Positions 62,335-64,000 of a DNA stretch of 64,000 nt are shown one piece after another (the first letter of the stretch is position 1; each line of letters opens with the position of its first letter). The DNA is from Glandiceps talaboti (Eukaryota > Hemichordata > Enteropneusta > Spengelidae): assembly GCF_964340395.1 (NCBI RefSeq), contig NC_135551.1, forward strand, positions 29,818,455 through 29,882,454. The letters run 5' to 3'. Made by a program: the position numbers and the translations under genes. Under the pieces are notes generated by a model that did no database searches, was not told the DNA's origin, and worked only from the letters and a program-made list of their open reading frames with translations.

Positions 62335-62860
62335 TATTTTAAGCTGCTAGGGTAATAATTTTAACCATTCACAAACTTTGTAGATTTCACACCTGTCTTT
62401 TTACTTTGCTCATGATATAGACCGTTATTTAGATACAGTTCACATTCCTAGCCCACCCGTTTTGCTACTTGTGGTAATTTTTCCATCCCTAAAGTTAACC
62501 TGGCACAAAGCAAACACAGGCCAAATAAAAAAGTTGTTTGGTTCCGGTTACTCGACCCCCACCTAGATTTTCACTGTCGACCCTACTTTTTTTTACGTAT
62601 TCGAGAAAAATAATAATAAAATCGCGAAAATCGTGAAGTTTCGCAAGAAATAGTGAGTGTGGAAACTGACGTCAACTTAAAAAGACAATATAAAACTATT
62701 TTTCCAATCTGTAATGGCTGTACATCTGATAGAAAGAAATAAACAACACAGAGACCATTTGGAAAACAATGGAAAACCTGAACTAGACACTCACACATGA
62801 AAAAAAAAATACAATACAATAAAATACAAAACTACCTTCCCCACCTATTTTAAAATTGAA
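62335..62860. other. Non-coding upstream stretch
   Basis: No gene; a 78-codon minus frame (62819-62583) is not coding-like. Confidence 0.45.
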
Positions 62861-62866
62861 TGTAAT

Positions 62867-63290
62867 CGGAACCACCCAATTTTTTTACGCCTAAATATAC
62901 AGCTACTCCCCACTGGAACTCACCCCCAAGCCATATCAAAGACATAACGCGTAGAGACAGTTTCATAGCAACTTTAAAAGCTCACCTCAATAATTGGTAG
63001 GAACAATGTATATATTTCTTTAACCTGTATCAATGTTTTTATCAATGTATGTAAGACTTGTAGTTAATGTCATTTCTTTTCGGGGATTTTCTTTCTATAT
63101 ATTGTACACTTACACACTTTTTTGCTTGAATATTTTATCAGGGCCATAGACTCGACTAGTTCAGACTAAACTATTTATGTGGTCCTCAACAGATGCATTA
63201 CCATGATATTTTTTTTATGTGCGCGGGTTTTTTTTTCGTTATTTGCATCTGGCGAATAAAAATTAATTCAATTAAATTTTGGCAATATTC
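62867..63290 (+). mobile_element. 5'-truncated LINE 3' end
   Basis: A short frame ending TAG at about 62998 encodes TPHWNSPPSHIKDITRRDSF and IATLKAHLNNW, the WNxLPxxIK...SFxxxLKxHL signature at the end of LINE reverse-transcriptase proteins. The 3' part runs to GAATAAAAATTAATTCAATT. All enzymatic domains are absent. Confidence 0.85.
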
Positions 63291-63299
63291 TGACGGACT

Positions 63300-63665
63300 A
63301 AAATGTTAATTGGAAACGGCCCAAGGTAAATAGAACTGTACCTGCCCGCATCATAACGGAATCCGACGTGTGTATTTCTGAAAGTTCTTCTCTCCTTTTT
63401 TCACAAAGCGTTAGGTTCTCCTTTGAAAATCAACCATCCTTGCCCAATGTTGACCAAGTGGTATTGATAGAGCGTTTTGTACAATTGTGTGTCGTCGTTC
63501 ATCATGGTGAATTGGCCTTGGTCCTTTTTTCAATCTCAAGAGTGTCACTTTTGGACAATAGCATTCGTATTGTACTTTGAATCGGATTATATGGTTCCGA
63601 CCCTATACCGGTAAAAAAATTAATCTCTCCAAATATCACAAAAACGATAAATGTCATCCCCTGCC
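63300..63665. other. Non-coding stretch
   Basis: A 70-codon plus frame (63368-63580) is moderately CpG-rich but has no splice sites or recognisable domain. Confidence 0.45.
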
Positions 63666-63669
63666 CTAC

Positions 63670-63846
63670 CCGCATGCATTTGTTTCCCGAGTTATGTCTC
63701 AGAATATTTCTATCAGAATACAATAAAATGTCGATAATATCGTTAATATTGACGTATTTAGCCAACTATATATGAGAGGGGTAAAATTATACACTTGTTT
63801 CTGATAGAAACATTCTGAGACATAACTCGGGAAACAAATGCCTGTG
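63670..63846 (+). mobile_element. Inverted-repeat element, family B copy 2 (well preserved)
   Basis: GCATTTGTTTCCCGAGTTAT, GTCTCAGAATATTTCTATCA at the left is mirrored almost perfectly by TGATAGAAACATTCTGAGAC, ATAACTCGGGAAACAAATGC at the right. The core matches the 7829-7968 copy. Confidence 0.9.
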
Positions 63847-64000
63847 GCCCTACCCCCCAAAAGAACGACAATAACAACAATTTAGAAAACTACCATATTG
63901 ACCATGTCTATGATAGCATTTAGAATGCACTGGGGGCAATTATTTTGCATATCACTGTATATGGCTTTCTGATATTCATGTCCAAGTTCATCACGCCATC

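Overview
This looks like nuclear DNA of a marine invertebrate animal, not a prokaryote or virus. The window is AT-rich and CpG-depleted except in a few short patches. It has no long open frame outside low-complexity repeats. Gene signal consists of short pieces with animal-type splice sites, embedded in long microsatellites, several minisatellite/satellite arrays, and many small inverted-repeat elements and SINE/LINE fragments. TACATGTA-like words are frequent, which fits a mollusc, hemichordate, amphioxus or similar genome. I cannot fix the phylum from the sequence alone.

Genes. The best gene signal is on the minus strand. A 99-codon first coding exon (61637 down to 61341) ends in a textbook donor and lies below a CpG-rich promoter-like stretch (about 61.6-62.3 kb) with a CCAAT box and a perfect cAMP-response element. 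Going left there are short exon candidates at 46568-46503 (22 codons) and 35874-35839 (12 codons). Weaker ones lie at 55568-55397 (acidic), 47569-47456, 44404-44222, 35049-34987 and 15771-15579. A possible terminal exon at 2804-2661 has an AATAAA 221 bases after its stop. Just beyond it, 2328-2221 is the first coding exon of what is probably another minus-strand gene running off the left edge. Whether all the middle exons belong to one ~59-kb gene is not proven. I do not recognise the protein(s). One plus-strand first-exon candidate (60588-60630) lies inside the presumed first intron.

Repeats, left to right: CA/CT microsatellite (1-275); foldback elements (5.1, 6.7-6.9, 7.8 kb); 70-bp (8.3 kb), 87-bp (9.1 kb) and 48-bp (10.5-11.4 kb, with two insertions) arrays; tRNA-related dispersed repeat (12.0 kb); inverted-repeat elements (13.7, 13.9 kb); a ~75-bp array (15.8-16.7 kb); a 46-bp satellite of about 61 units (17.6-20.4 kb); more inverted-repeat elements (20.5-27.2 kb); a 27-bp minisatellite inside a degenerate ~120-bp array (27.2-29.3 kb); a ~62-bp array (29.8 kb); a tRNA-derived SINE (30.7 kb); a microsatellite cluster (31.6-34.2 kb); a 40-bp array (35.1 kb); TAG and CA tracts; a very homogeneous 40-bp satellite of about 68 units (41.5-44.2 kb); LINE 3' ends (45.5, 51.4, 62.9 kb); and a TATC tract (58.3 kb).

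Five small mobile-element families recur at two to six sites each. They account for most of the unusual structure in the introns. I found no CRISPR array, no operon and no recognisable defence or biosynthetic system.
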